DNA from: an uncultured Collinsella sp.
GTDB taxonomy: Bacteria; Actinomycetota; Coriobacteriia; Coriobacteriales; Coriobacteriaceae
DNA length: 9,349 bases
Direction of reading: 5' to 3'
NCBI GenBank assembly: GCA_900544995.1
Contig: UQXC01000068.1
Coordinates: forward strand, 1-9,349
The notes under the pieces are model-generated. The model searched no databases, was not told where the DNA came from, and saw only the letters and a list, made by a program, of their open reading frames with translations. The position numbers and the translations under genes are program-made. Below, one piece after another: positions 1 to 6,877 of this stretch (positions are counted from its first letter, which is position 1; each line of letters opens with the position of its first letter).

Positions 1-1
1 A

Positions 2-40
2 ACTGCGGGAATGGCCTATTTGCTCAATGTGTTCGGCTGA
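2..40 (+). CDS. possible C-terminal end of an upstream gene (partial)
   Basis: One reading frame entering from the left edge gives 12 residues ending in MAYLLNVFG followed by TGA at 38-40. A + strand gene ending here fits the terminator pair at 101-173, which would separate it from the convergent thrS. The piece is too short to name, and the frame choice rests only on the stop followed by a terminator. Another frame stays open past 100, so this is tentative. Confidence 0.3.
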   Translation, partial: TAGMAYLLNVFG

Positions 41-100
41 GATCGGAAATCAACCTCTCCATACCCCTCTACAAAAACCTGTACCTTTTTGTGCAACAAA

Positions 101-125
101 AAAAGCCGCTCAACCAGCGGCTTTT
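101..125 (+). terminator. bidirectional Rho-independent terminator
   Basis: The stem AAAAGCCGCT / AGCGGCTTTT closes a 5-nt loop CAACC. On the + strand it is followed by a T-rich tract (TTTTCTTATTT). On the minus strand the A8 run before it becomes T8. It would end the gene entering from the left and act as a second stop for thrS. Confidence 0.8.
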
Positions 126-141
126 CTTATTTGGGCATGAA

Positions 142-173
142 AAAAGGCGACCGCCCAGTGTGGACGGTCGCCT
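142..173 (-). terminator. thrS: thrS terminator
   Basis: The inverted repeat AAGGCGACCG (144-153 region) / CGGTCGCCTT encloses a short loop. Read on the minus strand it ends in six T residues. It lies about 25 nt beyond the thrS stop codon, the normal place for its intrinsic terminator. Confidence 0.8.
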
Positions 174-197
174 TTGTTAATTGTTGTGAAGTTTGCC

Positions 198-1961
198 TTA
201 AGCGCGAGTCTTGATCTCCTCGGTCACCTTCGCAACAAACTCGTCGACGCTCATCTGAACGGTCTCGTTGGAGCGATCGCGGACGGAGATGTTGCCGGCC
301 TCGACCTCCTTCTCGCCCAGGATGAGCATGTAGGGCACGCGGTCGATGCTGCGGGCCTCGCGAATCTTGTAGCCGATCTTCTCGTCGCGGTCGTCGCACA
401 CCACGCGGATGCCGGCCTCCTCCAGCTTGGCGCACACCTCGTGGGCGTAGTCGCGGCTCTTCTCGGAGACGGGAAGTGCCTTGACCTGCACGGGAGCCAG
501 CCAGGTGGGGAACTTGCCCGCAAAGTGCTCAATCAGAATACCGATGAAGCGCTCGATGGAGCCAAAGCAAACGCGGTGCAGCATGATGGGGCGCTTCTTG
601 GTGCCGTCGGCGTCCACATACTCCAGATCAAAGTTGAGCGGCATCTGGAAGTCGAGCTGAACGGTGCCGCACTGCCAGGTACGGCCGAGCGAGTCCTCCA
701 GGTGGAAGTCGATCTTGGGGCCGTAGAAGGCGCCGTCGCCCTCATTGACCTCGTAGTCCATGCCCAGCTTCTCCAGAGCGGTGCGCAGGCCCTCCTCGGC
801 GCGCGCCCAGTCCTCGTCGGAACCCATGGAGTCCTCGGGGCGGGTGGAAAGCTCAACGTGATACTTAAAGCCAAACTTCTGGTACACGGAGTCGATCAGG
901 TTGACCACGCCCACGATCTCGTCGGTCAGCTGGTCGGGACGCACAAACAGGTGGGCGTCGTCCTGGTTAAAGCAGCGCACGCGGAACAGACCGTGCAGGG
1001 CGCCGCGCAGCTCGTGGCGGTGCACCAGGCCGATCTCGCCGGCGCGGATGGGCAGCTCGCGGTAGGAGTGCGGCTTGGAGGCGTACACCAGCACGCCGCC
1101 CGGGCAGTTCATGGGCTTAATGCAGTACTCTTCGTCGTCGATGACGGTAGAGTACATGTTGTCCTTGTAGTGATCCCAGTGGCCCGAGGTCTTCCACAGC
1201 TGCTTGTTCATGATGAGCGGCGTGGAGATCTCCACGTAGCCGGCCTTGTGGTGGATCTCGCGCCAGTAGTCCAGCAGCGTGTTCTTAAGGATCATGCCGT
1301 TGGGCAGGAAGAACGGGAAGCCGGGGGCCTCGTCGCGCATCATAAAGAGGTCCATCTCGCGGCCGATCTTGCGGTGGTCGCGCTTCTTGGCCTCCTCCAG
1401 CATGTGCATGTGCTCGTCGAGCTCTTCCTTGGTGGCAAAGGCGACGCCGTTGATGCGGGTGAGCATCTTGTTGTCCTTGTCGCCCTTCCAGTAGGCGCCC
1501 GAGACGCCGGTGAGCTTAAAGGCCTTCAGCGCCTTGGTGTAGCAGATGTGGGGGCCGACGCACATGTCGATGTAGTCACCCTGCTGGTAGAAGGTGATGC
1601 GGGCGTCGTCGTCCAGGTCGCCGATGTGCTCGACCTTATACTTCTCGCCGCGCTCCTCCATAAGGGCGATGGCCTCGGCGCGGGGCTTCTCGTACACGGT
1701 GAACTTGAGGTTCTCCTTGACGATCTTTTTCATCTCGGCCTCGATCGCGGGGAAGTCGTCCTCGCTGATCTTGACGCCCTCGGGCAGGTCGACGTCGTAA
1801 TAGAAGCCGTTGTCGGTCGCAGGGCCGTAGGCAAAGTCGGCCTCGGGGTACAGGCGCTTGATGGCCTGCGCCATGATGTGCGCGGCGGAGTGGCGGATGA
1901 CGTGCGTGACTTCGTCCTGCGGGAGCTCGGCCACCGAACCGTCATTGTAGAGTGCCTTCAT
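198..1961 (-). CDS. thrS: threonyl-tRNA synthetase (ThrRS) without TGS domain
   Basis: This cytosolic class II aminoacyl-tRNA synthetase charges tRNA(Thr) with threonine using ATP. The start chosen at 1961 (MKALYNDGSVAEL) gives 587 residues and has a GAGAGGAG ribosome site 11 nt upstream. An in-frame start at 2072 would lie upstream of the predicted promoter and adds no recognisable domain. The second additional (editing) domain shows HSAAH at residues 24-28 and a later CVGPH motif. The catalytic core shows NCPG, motif 2 (FRVRCFNQDDAHLF), CGTVQLDF and motif 3 (LHRVCFGSIERF). The zinc ligands Cys of NCPG, His of DDAH and His of LHR are all present. The anticodon-binding domain follows (PTWLAPVQV, EKIGYKIREA, VPYMLILG). 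The protein begins almost directly at the editing domain, so the N-terminal TGS domain of E. coli ThrRS (642 residues) is absent. The usual CPGH motif reads CPGG. The identity is secure. Confidence 0.97.
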   Translation of the reverse strand: MKALYNDGSVAELPQDEVTHVIRHSAAHIMAQAIKRLYPEADFAYGPATDNGFYYDVDLPEGVKISEDDFPAIEAEMKKIVKENLKFTVYEKPRAEAIALMEERGEKYKVEHIGDLDDDARITFYQQGDYIDMCVGPHICYTKALKAFKLTGVSGAYWKGDKDNKMLTRINGVAFATKEELDEHMHMLEEAKKRDHRKIGREMDLFMMRDEAPGFPFFLPNGMILKNTLLDYWREIHHKAGYVEISTPLIMNKQLWKTSGHWDHYKDNMYSTVIDDEEYCIKPMNCPGGVLVYASKPHSYRELPIRAGEIGLVHRHELRGALHGLFRVRCFNQDDAHLFVRPDQLTDEIVGVVNLIDSVYQKFGFKYHVELSTRPEDSMGSDEDWARAEEGLRTALEKLGMDYEVNEGDGAFYGPKIDFHLEDSLGRTWQCGTVQLDFQMPLNFDLEYVDADGTKKRPIMLHRVCFGSIERFIGILIEHFAGKFPTWLAPVQVKALPVSEKSRDYAHEVCAKLEEAGIRVVCDDRDEKIGYKIREARSIDRVPYMLILGEKEVEAGNISVRDRSNETVQMSVDEFVAKVTEEIKTRA

Positions 1962-2031
1962 GGGTATGTTTTCTCCTCTCGGATGCCTGATGCAAGTGCG
2001 TGCGATGCGCTCGGCGTTTTTGACTTGCATC

Positions 2032-2059
2032 ATTATAGGCAGGTTGCCTTGGTATACAA
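2032..2059 (-). promoter_or_regulatory. thrS: thrS promoter (sigma-70 type)
   Basis: On the minus strand TTGTAT (2059-2054) is followed after 16 bp by a consensus TATAAT (2037-2032). A transcript would start near 2025, leaving a leader of about 64 nt. A 10-bp inverted repeat, TGATGCAAGT at 1988-1997 and its complement at 2023-2032, overlaps the -10 box and the early transcribed region, so it could be an operator. No T-box features were seen. Confidence 0.7.
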
Positions 2060-2060
2060 G

Positions 2061-2091
2061 CGCCCGCCGCACCTTAATGGCACGGCGGGCG
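2061..2091 (-). terminator. hairpin, possible terminator of the zinc-ribbon gene
   Basis: A perfect 9-bp GC-rich stem (CGCCCGCCG at 2061-2069, complement at 2083-2091) lies about 105 nt beyond the stop of the 2197-2628 gene and just before the thrS -35 box. On the minus strand it is followed only by GCTTGTAT, so the U tract is weak. On the + strand it is followed by ATTTTC. It probably reduces read-through into thrS. Confidence 0.4.
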
Positions 2092-2196
2092 ATTTTCTAC
2101 GCATGCTTCATCGTGTGGGGGCGGGGTGTGGGGCGCACGTGGCTTGCGCGGGACGCGCGGTGCCCGTTGCTTGCGGCCAGCCCTGCGATGGATGCG

Positions 2197-2628
2197 TTAC
2201 TGGATGCGAGTTCGGCAGTAGGGGCAGACCTTCCAGTGCGCGTCGAGCGGGCGATGGCAGCTGGGGCACACGTTGCGAACCTGGGTATCGCACACCGGGC
2301 AGACGACGAAGTCCTTCTCGATGGGTGCGCCGCACTGCGGGCAGGTGCCGTACTGGGCAAGCTGGCGCTCGCGCAAGGCCATGTCCAGCTCCTGCTCCTC
2401 GCGGTCGGCCGCGTAGGAATGCGGGCGCAGGACCAGGTAGGCGATGAGGCCCACAAACGGGATAAGGGCGATGATGCCCCATGCCACGTAAGCGCTGGCG
2501 CCGCGGCGGCGAGCGTCGATGAACACATAGACGACCGACAGCACATACAGGGCGATGATAAAGCCAACGAAGGCATAGACGACGCCCATAAGCTGCGGCG
2601 ACATGAGCTCAGAGATGTACTTGGACAT
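2197..2628 (-). CDS. small membrane protein: PLDc_N-like segment plus C-terminal double zinc ribbon
   Basis: The protein has 143 residues from the chosen start MSKYISELM at 2628, which has a GAAAGG ribosome site upstream; a longer in-frame start at 2673 lacks one. Two hydrophobic segments come first (VVYAFVGFIIALYVLSVVYVF, then AWGIIALIPFVGLIAYLVL). The second resembles the PLDc_N helix found at the start of cardiolipin synthases, but no phospholipase domain follows. A charged linker leads to four CxxC-type pairs (CPQC, CPVC, CPSC, CPYC), typical of a double zinc ribbon. The expected topology is a membrane anchor with cytoplasmic zinc-binding knuckles. Function is unknown; proteins of this layout are common as uncharacterised genes in Gram-positive bacteria. 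It lies upstream of thrS on the same strand but thrS has its own promoter. Confidence 0.85.
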   Translation of the reverse strand: MSKYISELMSPQLMGVVYAFVGFIIALYVLSVVYVFIDARRRGASAYVAWGIIALIPFVGLIAYLVLRPHSYAADREEQELDMALRERQLAQYGTCPQCGAPIEKDFVVCPVCDTQVRNVCPSCHRPLDAHWKVCPYCRTRIQ

Positions 2629-2726
2629 TACGGGTACCTTTCGGAATATTAACAGTTCCGTCAAGTTTACCACGGGGTTTGTTTATATGGGACCACGGCT
2701 GGATACGGGTCTGACGCGGACACAAA

Positions 2727-2984
2727 CATCTCAATCTGTAACAGGTGGGAGCGGAATTCGGGTCTAGATGTTACAGATCGAGACGAACGGAGGACCCACA
2801 TGGCAAATGTCTCAATCTGTAACATCTTGGACCCAAATCATCAGCTAACTGTTACAGATTGAGACAAAGGATAACGTCCAGGAAGAATGTCTCAATCTGT
2901 AACAGAGACTCAGCATAAACAGGTCTAACTGTTACAGATTTAGACATTCGAAATCGACTGATTGGTTCATCTAAATCTGCCACT
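2727..2984. repeat. left half of an alternating 17-bp inverted-repeat array
   Basis: Copies in the orientation TGTCTCAATCTGTAACA lie at 2727-2743 (first two bases CA), 2808-2824 and 2888-2904. Copies in the opposite orientation, TGTTACAGATTGAGACA, lie at 2769-2785, 2850-2866 and 2930-2946, with one to three changes in two of them. Each forward/reverse pair is separated by exactly 25 nt and successive pairs by 21-22 nt, so the unit recurs every 80-81 bp. A degenerate forward copy (CATCTAAATCTGCCACT, 13 of 17 matching the first copy) sits at 2968-2984, exactly in register. Each pair could fold as a 17-bp hairpin with a 25-nt loop. Loops are partly similar in sequence (CCAAATC.TCAGCT is shared by the units at 2825 and 7553), so they are not CRISPR spacers. 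The layout recalls REPIN/BIME elements. No gene lies in 2629-3000. Confidence 0.9.
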
Positions 2985-2988
2985 ATTA
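2977..2988 (+). repeat. putative left attachment core (attL)
   Basis: The sequence CTGCCACTATTA lies 12 nt beyond the integrase stop codon and overlaps the degenerate forward repeat at 2968-2984. It matches 7465-7476 at 11 of 12 positions in direct orientation. Integrases commonly lie beside their attachment core. Confidence 0.55.
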
Positions 2989-3000
2989 ACCGCGCCCGTT

Positions 3001-4160
3001 TTACCTGCTGGTTTGTTGGGAAATATCCCAATTTATCCCAAGTGCGTCGCAAACGGAACGCGCCACCTGCTCACGGGAGGGACGAATATAATGTCGCCCC
3101 GACACGCCCGGCGGAGAGTGTCCCATGAGCATTTCCATGAGGTCCCAGGGCATGTGCAGCTCCATCTCGCAGATGGTTCGCCACGAGTTGCGAAGGTTCG
3201 ACCACGGGATGTGTTCGATACCCTCGGCTGCGCACCACTTCTTCCATCTATGATTGCACATCCCTCGGTTCATGGGCAGTCCGTCCCCGCGATCTGCTAG
3301 CCACTCGGAGCCTGCCGCGCGGCGCTCGTCTGCAATTTCGAGCAGGCGCCCGGCGGCATCCGGCAGCACCACGACTGTGCGTATGGACTTCCGCGTCTTG
3401 AGTACGCCGTCCGCCGTGGGCTCGATGCCTGCTTGCTCCGTCTCGCGCACGAGGTCGACCGTTGCGAGCGTTGTGGATTCCATCGCAAACGGCAGAAACT
3501 CGTCGGTGCAGATGCCTAGCGGCTCACCCGACCGGTATGAGCCAAAGCACGCTATGATGAACGGCGCCTCGAGCGAGGTTCCGCGCAGGCGTCCCAGAAT
3601 GTCCCTTACCTCGGCAAGCGTATACAGGCGCTTGGAGCGCTCGCGCGTCTTGCGGGTGGGCATGGTGTATTTCACAGTTGCGGCAAATGGGTCGATGGGC
3701 AGCACGACAAAGCCCGACACGGTTCCGTAAATCTTGCGCAGGGTGAGTAGCGCAGTGTCTGCCGTTGCTGCGGGGAGAGTCAGGAGTCATTCCTGCAGGT
3801 GCACGGGGCGCAGCTGGTCGACCGGCATCGAGCCCCAGCGGGGCCGACATAGTTCGGCCACGACCTTGTGACGAGGCTGCGGGTGTTCGGCGCGAGCGTG
3901 CCCGCCGCGACCTGTGCCGCCATGGTCGGCTCGAGCCATGTGCCGTATGCCTGGGCGATGGTCGGCACCGGCTTGTCATCGGCACGCTCGACGTGGATGC
4001 GGTCGAGTTCGGCGCATGCCTCGCGATAGGTGCCGTATACCGTCATGGTCTTACGTTTGCGTCCGCGCGGCGTGTTCTCCTGCCATCGGAGGATGTATTT
4101 CTTGCCACGCTTGGCCTCGGTGATTGAGCCCCACGCGCGGCGCCTCTGCTTGCGTGTCAT
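3001..4160 (-). pseudogene. tyrosine-type integrase, broken by a frameshift and an in-frame stop
   Basis: A site-specific recombinase that would integrate and excise the element. The N-terminal part starts at MTRKQRRRAWGSITE (ATG at 4160; a TTG at 4172 is also possible) and contains the arm-binding segment (KRGKKYILRWQEN, KTMTVYGTYREA) and the start of the core-binding domain as far as NYVGPA (about 3840). There the frame shifts by one missing base (or two extra). The next frame reads GSMPVDQLRPVHLQE, then TGA, then LLTLPAATADTALLTLRKIYG, and continues into the catalytic domain, which is open to 3001. Catalytic residues, numbered from the internal GTG at 3720, are Arg63 (SYRSGE), Lys108 or Lys111, Arg177 (SNLRNSW), His201 (MGHSP) and nucleophile Tyr211 (RHYIRPS). 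The usual HxxR His is Ser. The C-terminus is intact, but two lesions make full-length protein unlikely unless they are sequence errors. Confidence 0.88.
3024..3041 (+). repeat. paired arm-type integrase sites, left
   Basis: TATCCCAA occurs at 3024-3031 and again at 3034-3041, 10 bp apart, inside the 3' end of the integrase gene. The same pair recurs near the right end (7345-7363), and TTATCCCAAGTGC (13 bp) is identical at 3033-3045 and 7355-7367. Short direct repeats flanking the core are what arm-binding domains of tyrosine integrases recognise. They could instead be the crossover core itself. Confidence 0.5.
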
Positions 4161-4217
4161 ATAATGTCCCAAGGTTGCCCGGAGCTATCTCCGTGTTACT
4201 CCGGCATCCTTGCTATC

Positions 4218-4256
4218 ACCCCAACGCGCCAAGGTTCCAGCCGTGCGCGGTGGGGT
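4218..4256 (+). terminator. hairpin with T tract on the + strand
   Basis: ACCCCAACGCGC (4218-4229) pairs with GCGCGGTGGGGT (4245-4256) at 11 of 12 positions and is followed on the + strand by TTTCTTT. On the minus strand, the direction of the neighbouring genes, no T tract follows. It could block antisense transcription entering from the integrase side, or it may be a DNA structure. A second hairpin, CGTCAAA (4274-4280) / TTTGACG (4286-4292), lies next to it. Both are in the gap upstream of the integrase start. No clear integrase promoter was found here. Confidence 0.4.
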
Positions 4257-4318
4257 TTCTTTATGTCTGGAGTCGTCAAAAGCGCTTTGACGGCTTGGTT
4301 GGGCTCTAGCGCAGTTTG

Positions 4319-5194
4319 CTATAGAAGCTTCTGGTCTTCTGGAGCGGGTCTGAGGTCATGGACCTTGGTTATCCTCACGGACTTGTTCTCCCATGCTCCG
4401 ATCTCGTTCCGTCGTTGACGGAGCAACAGGTCCGCAATCATGTCGTCTCCGATGCCGAACGTGCGTTCACGCCTCGCGAGCTGGCCGAGGAAGTCGAAGT
4501 CCCCCATGTTCGCCGAGAGCTTCTGGCCGTTCCAGTAGAGTTCCCATTTGCGCTTGTCGCTGTACTCGAGCACGGGTTTCGCGACGTTGAGGTGCTGACC
4601 CTTCATGATGACGTCGCGCTCCTGCTCCGTCTCGCACTTGGGCGCCGTCCTGATGTCTTCGAAGTCGTCTCGTGAAGATTCGAAGCCGTCGACACCGTCG
4701 CCGCTTATCGATAGGCCGCCGATCTTCTCGTTGTCCGCGAGCGCGCCGAACATTGACGAGACAGCGGAGTCGACCTCATTGGAGCCACTGACCTTATAGA
4801 CGTTCTGCGTGATATTGATGACTGAGTTGTTGCCAGCGGTTACCGAGATGCCGTCGCCAACGCGCTCGACGCTTTTCGGTGCTCCGTTCTTGCCGAGGAA
4901 CCGGCGGAGCTCGAGATAGCCCTTGAAGGCACTCAGCACCGGCTCGAGCTGATCGCTCGTTTGGCTCAGCGTCCCAAGTATGCCTGGCAGGTCTTTTACG
5001 ACCGCCTGGAGAATGGCTTCCAGGCAGCCGGGGCGAGTTGCGGTTATCTCGACGTCGATGACCGCATTCGGATCAAGTTCTTTTGCCGAAGCCTGTACGG
5101 CCCTCGAGTAGCCGAGGAGCGCCGCGGTGAACGTGCCGACTGAGACCCCTTCCAGGTCGCCCTCGAATTTGAAGGTTATTGTTTTACGCTCCAT
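4319..5194 (-). CDS. uncharacterised 291-residue accessory protein
   Basis: I do not recognise this family with certainty. The start MERKTITFKFEG at 5194 is preceded by GGAG with 8-nt spacing. A frame extension to 5332 would translate through the terminator hairpin at 5265-5296, so it is rejected. No signal peptide or clear membrane helix is seen. Residues 1-60 look like a compact alpha/beta domain (ITFKFEGDLEGVSVGTF, then a helix, then VIDVEITATRPGCLE). Helices follow (about 61-105), then an Asn/Val-rich strand region (NNSVINITQNVYKV). An acidic linker comes next (about 150-195). The C-terminal domain (WELYWNGQKLSANMGDFDF, RTFGIGDDMIADLLL, SVRITKVHDL) looks like a small beta-barrel. The bipartite layout resembles uncharacterised proteins of accessory islands. 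It is intact, unlike the element's integrase, which suggests retained cargo. A role in defence is possible but unsupported by any motif I can name. Confidence 0.8.
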   Translation of the reverse strand: MERKTITFKFEGDLEGVSVGTFTAALLGYSRAVQASAKELDPNAVIDVEITATRPGCLEAILQAVVKDLPGILGTLSQTSDQLEPVLSAFKGYLELRRFLGKNGAPKSVERVGDGISVTAGNNSVINITQNVYKVSGSNEVDSAVSSMFGALADNEKIGGLSISGDGVDGFESSRDDFEDIRTAPKCETEQERDVIMKGQHLNVAKPVLEYSDKRKWELYWNGQKLSANMGDFDFLGQLARRERTFGIGDDMIADLLLRQRRNEIGAWENKSVRITKVHDLRPAPEDQKLL

Positions 5195-5261
5195 CACATG
5201 TCTCCATATCCGAATCACCTCGGTGGATAATTCTGTCCTCTCGTTGGGATGCTCATAGACG

Positions 5262-5407
5262 AAGAAAGGCGACTGTCCTCGGGGACAGCCGCCTTTCCTT
5301 TGGACGCTGGCCCCGTGGGGTCCCTGCGTCAATACCGCTGTCCAAATTACCGTTTGCCGTCGGCGCGGTCAAGCCGTCGCCCATTTTCGCGACCCCACGA
5401 AAATGGG
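5262..5407 (-). ncRNA. candidate small RNA or structured 3' UTR
   Basis: Three helices lie in a row between rhuM and the unknown gene. First is a perfect 10-bp stem CCCATTTTCG (5380-5389) / CGAAAATGGG (5398-5407). Second is a 7-bp stem TTTGGAC (5299-5305) / GTCCAAA (5340-5346), which encloses CCCC/GGGG (5311-5320) and competes with GACGC/GCGTC (5303-5307, 5326-5330). Third is the terminator at 5265-5296. No clear promoter was found between 5407 and 5442, so this may be a processed 3' end of the rhuM transcript. No known RNA family is recognised. Confidence 0.3.
5265..5296 (-). terminator. strong hairpin terminator after rhuM
   Basis: AAAGGCGACTGTCC (5265-5278) pairs with GGACAGCCGCCTTT (5283-5296) with one mismatch around the loop TCGG. 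On the minus strand it is followed by a short T-rich tract (CTTTCTTCG). It lies between rhuM and the unknown gene, so the latter probably has its own promoter, although I could not identify one with confidence in 5195-5264. Confidence 0.7.
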
Positions 5408-5441
5408 GAACAACTGGCGTTTTGATGGGCCCTTGTGCCCG

Positions 5442-6443
5442 TCACGCCTTGCCGTTCAGACGCTTCGTCATGCGCTCGAAGTCGTTCTCGTAGGCCTTGT
5501 CCTGGAGCTTCTGGAACTCATGGAAGCGCTCCTTGGCGATCTTGTCCGCCGTCTTCTTGTTGCGGTTGCCGAGGCCCTTGAGCACCTCGCGCCCGCTGAA
5601 TGTCAGGAAGCCGTCGAGCAGGCGCTCGCAGTCCTCCATGCTCGTAAGGACGTGCCGCTCGGCCCTGTCCTCGAGCGTGTCGAGCAGCATCGTGACGAGG
5701 CGGTTCAGCTGCCTGATCTCGTCCTCGGACAGGTAGTTCTTGGCCACGGTGACGTCCGAGGAGTGAATGCGGCCCTCGGGGCCTCCCTTCCACGACGTGA
5801 GCCCCATGTTGGGCTTGGAGGGGTCGGAGCGCCCCTGGACGATCTCGGCCGCGGTGTGCCCGGTGACGGCGTAGTGCATCTTGTTCTGGACCGCGGCGTA
5901 GAAGTTCTTGGCCATGGTCGAGTCCTTGTCGTAGTCGAAGCTGCACTCCTGGAATATGTCGGTGATCTTGAGCCACACGCGCCGCTCGCTCGCGCGGATG
6001 TCGCGGATGCGGGCGAGCAGCTCGTCGAAGTAGTCCTTGCCGAAGGGCCGGCCGTTCTTGAGCATGTCGTCGTTGAGGACGAAACCCTTGGTGATGTACT
6101 CCTTGAGGGTCGCCGTGGCCCACTGGCGGAAACGGATCGCGCGCAGCGAGTTCACGCGGTATCCGACGGCAATGATGGCATCGAGCGCGTAGAAGTCGAC
6201 CATATATGTCTTGCCATCTGAGGCAGTTGTTGCAATTTTTGCAACAACTGCGTCTCGGGCAAGCTCACCCTCTTCGAAGATGTTCTTCATGTGGCGCGAG
6301 ATGGTCGACTTGTCCTTGTCGAACAGCTCGGCGATTTCCTTCTGGGGCATCCAAAGCGTTTCGTTCATGTAGCGTACCTGCACCGGCACGTTTGTCCCCT
6401 CGGACTGGTACAGGACGATCTCGGCCTGGATAGGGTCTTCCAT
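5442..6443 (-). CDS. rhuM: RhuM-family protein (virulence RhuM family)
   Basis: The protein has 333 residues, the usual length of the family named after RhuM of Salmonella pathogenicity island 3. The biochemical role is not established. The N-terminus carries a winged-helix or HTH-like segment (LWMPQKEIAELFDKDKSTISRHMKNIFEEGEL, about residues 30-61). The family signature follows: VVAKIATTASDGKTY (66-80), FYALDAIIAVGYRVNS (84-99) and FRQWATATLKEYITKGFVLN (105-124). The rest is largely helical with a basic C-terminus. The start at 6443 has AAAGG 7 nt upstream and lies 23 nt after the stop of the XRE gene, so the two form an operon. The N-terminal motif implies DNA binding. Members are frequent in mobile islands, sometimes near defence or toxin genes. 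An exact 13-bp inverted repeat lies inside the coding sequence (6223-6251). Confidence 0.93.
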   Translation of the reverse strand: MEDPIQAEIVLYQSEGTNVPVQVRYMNETLWMPQKEIAELFDKDKSTISRHMKNIFEEGELARDAVVAKIATTASDGKTYMVDFYALDAIIAVGYRVNSLRAIRFRQWATATLKEYITKGFVLNDDMLKNGRPFGKDYFDELLARIRDIRASERRVWLKITDIFQECSFDYDKDSTMAKNFYAAVQNKMHYAVTGHTAAEIVQGRSDPSKPNMGLTSWKGGPEGRIHSSDVTVAKNYLSEDEIRQLNRLVTMLLDTLEDRAERHVLTSMEDCERLLDGFLTFSGREVLKGLGNRNKKTADKIAKERFHEFQKLQDKAYENDFERMTKRLNGKA

Positions 6444-6466
6444 ATATCTACCTTTCCGTTGAATGC

Positions 6467-6850
6467 CTACGCGGACCTTACTTGATCCGCTTCCAGCCCT
6501 TCGCCTTCAGGCGCTGCAGCCTGAGCTTGGGACAGCTCGGCCTGGTCGCGTGCCGTCTCCAAGATCTTCGAGCGCCTCTTCTCGGTGCTCTGCCGGTAGC
6601 AGGTGATCAGCTCGCCCTCCGCGCCTGCCGGCGCCGTCGGCTTGCCCTCAGGATGCTCCTCGTACCATCCGAGCAGGTCGTTGGGGTCGGTGTTGAATAC
6701 TTCGCAGAGCGCACCTACGAGCTCTGCGTTCGGATAGCTCTCCTCGCGCTCCCAAGACTGAATAGTTCGGAATGACTTGCCGACTTTTTGTGCTAGCTCC
6801 TTTTGGTTTAGCCCCTGGGCTTCTCGGCGCTCTCTTAGACGAAGGTTCAT
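6467..6850 (-). CDS. XRE-family transcriptional regulator
   Basis: The 127-residue protein has an N-terminal XRE (Cro/CI-like) helix-turn-helix at about residues 2-60: LRERREAQGLNQKELAQKVG, then SFRTIQSWEREESYPNAELVGALCEVF and DPNDLLGW. A charged, Ala/Glu-rich tail follows, with no peptidase or ligand domain visible. The start at 6850 has AAAGGAG 5 nt upstream. It is the first gene of an operon with rhuM and is divergent from a second, broken HTH gene at 6995. The intervening region has a promoter for it that overlaps two 12-bp direct repeats, so autoregulation is likely, as in phage repressor switches. Confidence 0.92.
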   Translation of the reverse strand: MNLRLRERREAQGLNQKELAQKVGKSFRTIQSWEREESYPNAELVGALCEVFNTDPNDLLGWYEEHPEGKPTAPAGAEGELITCYRQSTEKRRSKILETARDQAELSQAQAAAPEGEGLEADQVRSA

Positions 6851-6877
6851 CCTTACTCCTTTCTTTACGTTAAGTAA

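Noticed and set aside
1962..2031. T-box riboswitch in the thrS leader
   Set aside because: The leader is only about 64 nt from the predicted start, with no T-box consensus or terminator/antiterminator pair.
174..2447. 757-codon open frame on the + strand opposite thrS
   Set aside because: It is an antisense shadow of thrS: low-complexity Val/Leu/His/Ala composition, no domain, no ribosome site, and the minus strand encodes an unmistakable ThrRS.
2727..2946. CRISPR array
   Set aside because: Repeats alternate in orientation, are only 17 bp, the intervening segments share sequence between units, and no cas genes are present.
4124..4418. Small + strand ORFs over the integrase upstream gap
   Set aside because: No ribosome sites, no recognisable protein features, and they overlap hairpins and the ends of well-supported minus-strand genes.
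5195..5332. 46-residue N-terminal extension of the unknown protein
   Set aside because: It would translate through the 5265-5296 terminator hairpin, has no good ribosome site, and the Met at 5194 has a GGAG site.
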